A stretch of 64,000 nt of DNA from Hetaerina americana (Eukaryota > Arthropoda > Insecta > Odonata > Calopterygidae), in assembly GCA_022747635.1 (NCBI GenBank), contig JAKTNV010000007.1, positions 9,051,497 through 9,115,496 on the forward strand, written 5' to 3'. Shown here piece after piece: positions 63,466 to 64,000 of the stretch. A model generated the notes under the pieces. That model was not told the DNA's origin, made no database searches, and saw nothing but the letters and a program-made list of their open reading frames with translations. A program made the position numbers and the translations under genes. Every line of letters begins with the position of its first letter. The first letter of the stretch is position 1.

Positions 63466-64000
63466 TCCAATAAAGGAAGCGCAAGAATTGGGCATCAAAG
63501 GAGTCAAGGTGAATGGCGAAGAAATTAACATGCTGCGGTTCGCAGACGACATCGCAGGAGTAGCAGAGACGGGAGAGGACTTGCAGCAAGCAAACCTGAA
63601 TACTATGGACCAAATACTTTGGTAATATAATATGAACATCAACAAGAAGAAAACTAAAATCCTTGTGCGTGAAAGAGAGAAGCTGAATGCCGATATCACA
63701 ATTTGAGGAGTGAAGCTAGAGCAAGTGAAATCATTCATCTACTTGGACCGCAGTATAACATGGGATGGAAGTAGTTCGACCGCCCTCAAGCGAAGAATAA
63801 CCCAAGCAAAGAAGGCGTGAATTGAGAAGAGGCAACTGCTATGTTCAAAGAACATAAGATTGCAAACAAGGAAGCAGTTCGTCAAAACGTTCGTTCGGAG
63901 CATGGCGCTCTACGGATCGGAGACATGGAATATTGAAAAAGTGGACCAGCGAAGAATAGAAGCCTTTGGAGCATGGTGCTGGAGGAGAATGCTGAAGATT
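63466..64000 (+). pseudogene. LINE-D, second copy, cut by the window end
   Basis: It reads IKEAQELGIKGVKVNGEEINMLRFADDIAGVAET (motif C as ADDI), NMNINKKKTKILVRERE, SITWDGSSSTALKRRITQAKKA, stop, IEKRQLLCSKNI, SMALYGSETWNIEKVDQRRIEAF.AWCWRRMLKI and runs off the window. It is about 90 percent identical to 21214-21740. It keeps the aspartate pair that reads TDD in the first copy. Confidence 0.85.

Overview
This window looks like intergenic DNA from an arthropod, probably an insect. I saw no bacterial gene organisation, no operon and no convincing intact host gene. The recognisable sequence is almost all transposable elements, at least six tRNA-derived SINE families, several non-LTR retrotransposon (LINE) families, and eight or so mariner/Tc1-type DNA transposons. 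These sit in AT-rich DNA with long (TA)n microsatellites and GC-rich, CpG-containing islands of 200-900 bp. Mariners with the DD34D spacing, CR1/L2-like and RTE-like LINEs, and Penelope-like relics together fit arthropods best, but I cannot name a species.

Layout. 0-6 kb: (TA)n tract, a GC island, SINE S1, an RTE-like LINE (LINE-C) between two TA tracts, then a composite of a Penelope-like 3' end and an L2/CR1-like LINE (LINE-A) with most of its reverse transcriptase. 6-10 kb: LINE scraps and a palindrome cluster. 10.6-13.7 kb: a LINE with endonuclease and RT segments (LINE-E), split by mariner Mar-A. 14.3-15.6 kb: LINE-C split by a 710-bp insertion that carries three ~160-bp tandem monomers and a 16-bp target duplication. 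16-24 kb: mariners Mar-D and Mar-B, LINE-B copies, LINE-D. 25-34 kb: a mariner helix-turn-helix MITE (Mar-G), SINE S5, LINE-B, a CR1-like RT fragment, Mar-C1, and an R1/Jockey-like C-terminus. 35-40 kb: LINE-B RT with nested SINE S4, further SINEs S1, S3 and S2, and TA tracts. 42-46 kb: a LINE-B C-terminus with 3' end, Mar-E and LINE-C. 46-50 kb: LINE-B, an inverted SINE S1, Penelope-type hairpins, and LINE-C again between TA tracts. 51-53.4 kb: Mar-C2 with a nested ~1-kb insertion encoding an unusual transposon-associated protein. 53.5-64 kb: SINE S6, GC islands, S1, the nearly full-length Mar-F, a twin-primed LINE-C and LINE-D.

How the parts relate. The elements are stacked inside each other: Mar-A in LINE-E, a monomer-bearing insert in LINE-C, S4 in LINE-B, LINE-C in LINE-B, and an unknown insert in Mar-C2. 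Relative ages can therefore be read from the nesting. Nearly every coding region is broken by stops, frameshifts or deletions. The SINEs presumably depended on LINE reverse transcriptases such as those seen here. The most interesting signals are the 710-bp monomer insert, the conserved and partly covarying hairpin at the 3' ends of LINE-B copies, LINE-C copies bounded on both sides by (TA)n, and several near-perfect palindromes with 1-6 nt loops, one lying exactly on a reading-frame break.

Limits: all family names such as LINE-A, Mar-A and S1 are local labels. Assignments rest on reading translated motifs and comparing copies within the window by eye. No database search was possible.
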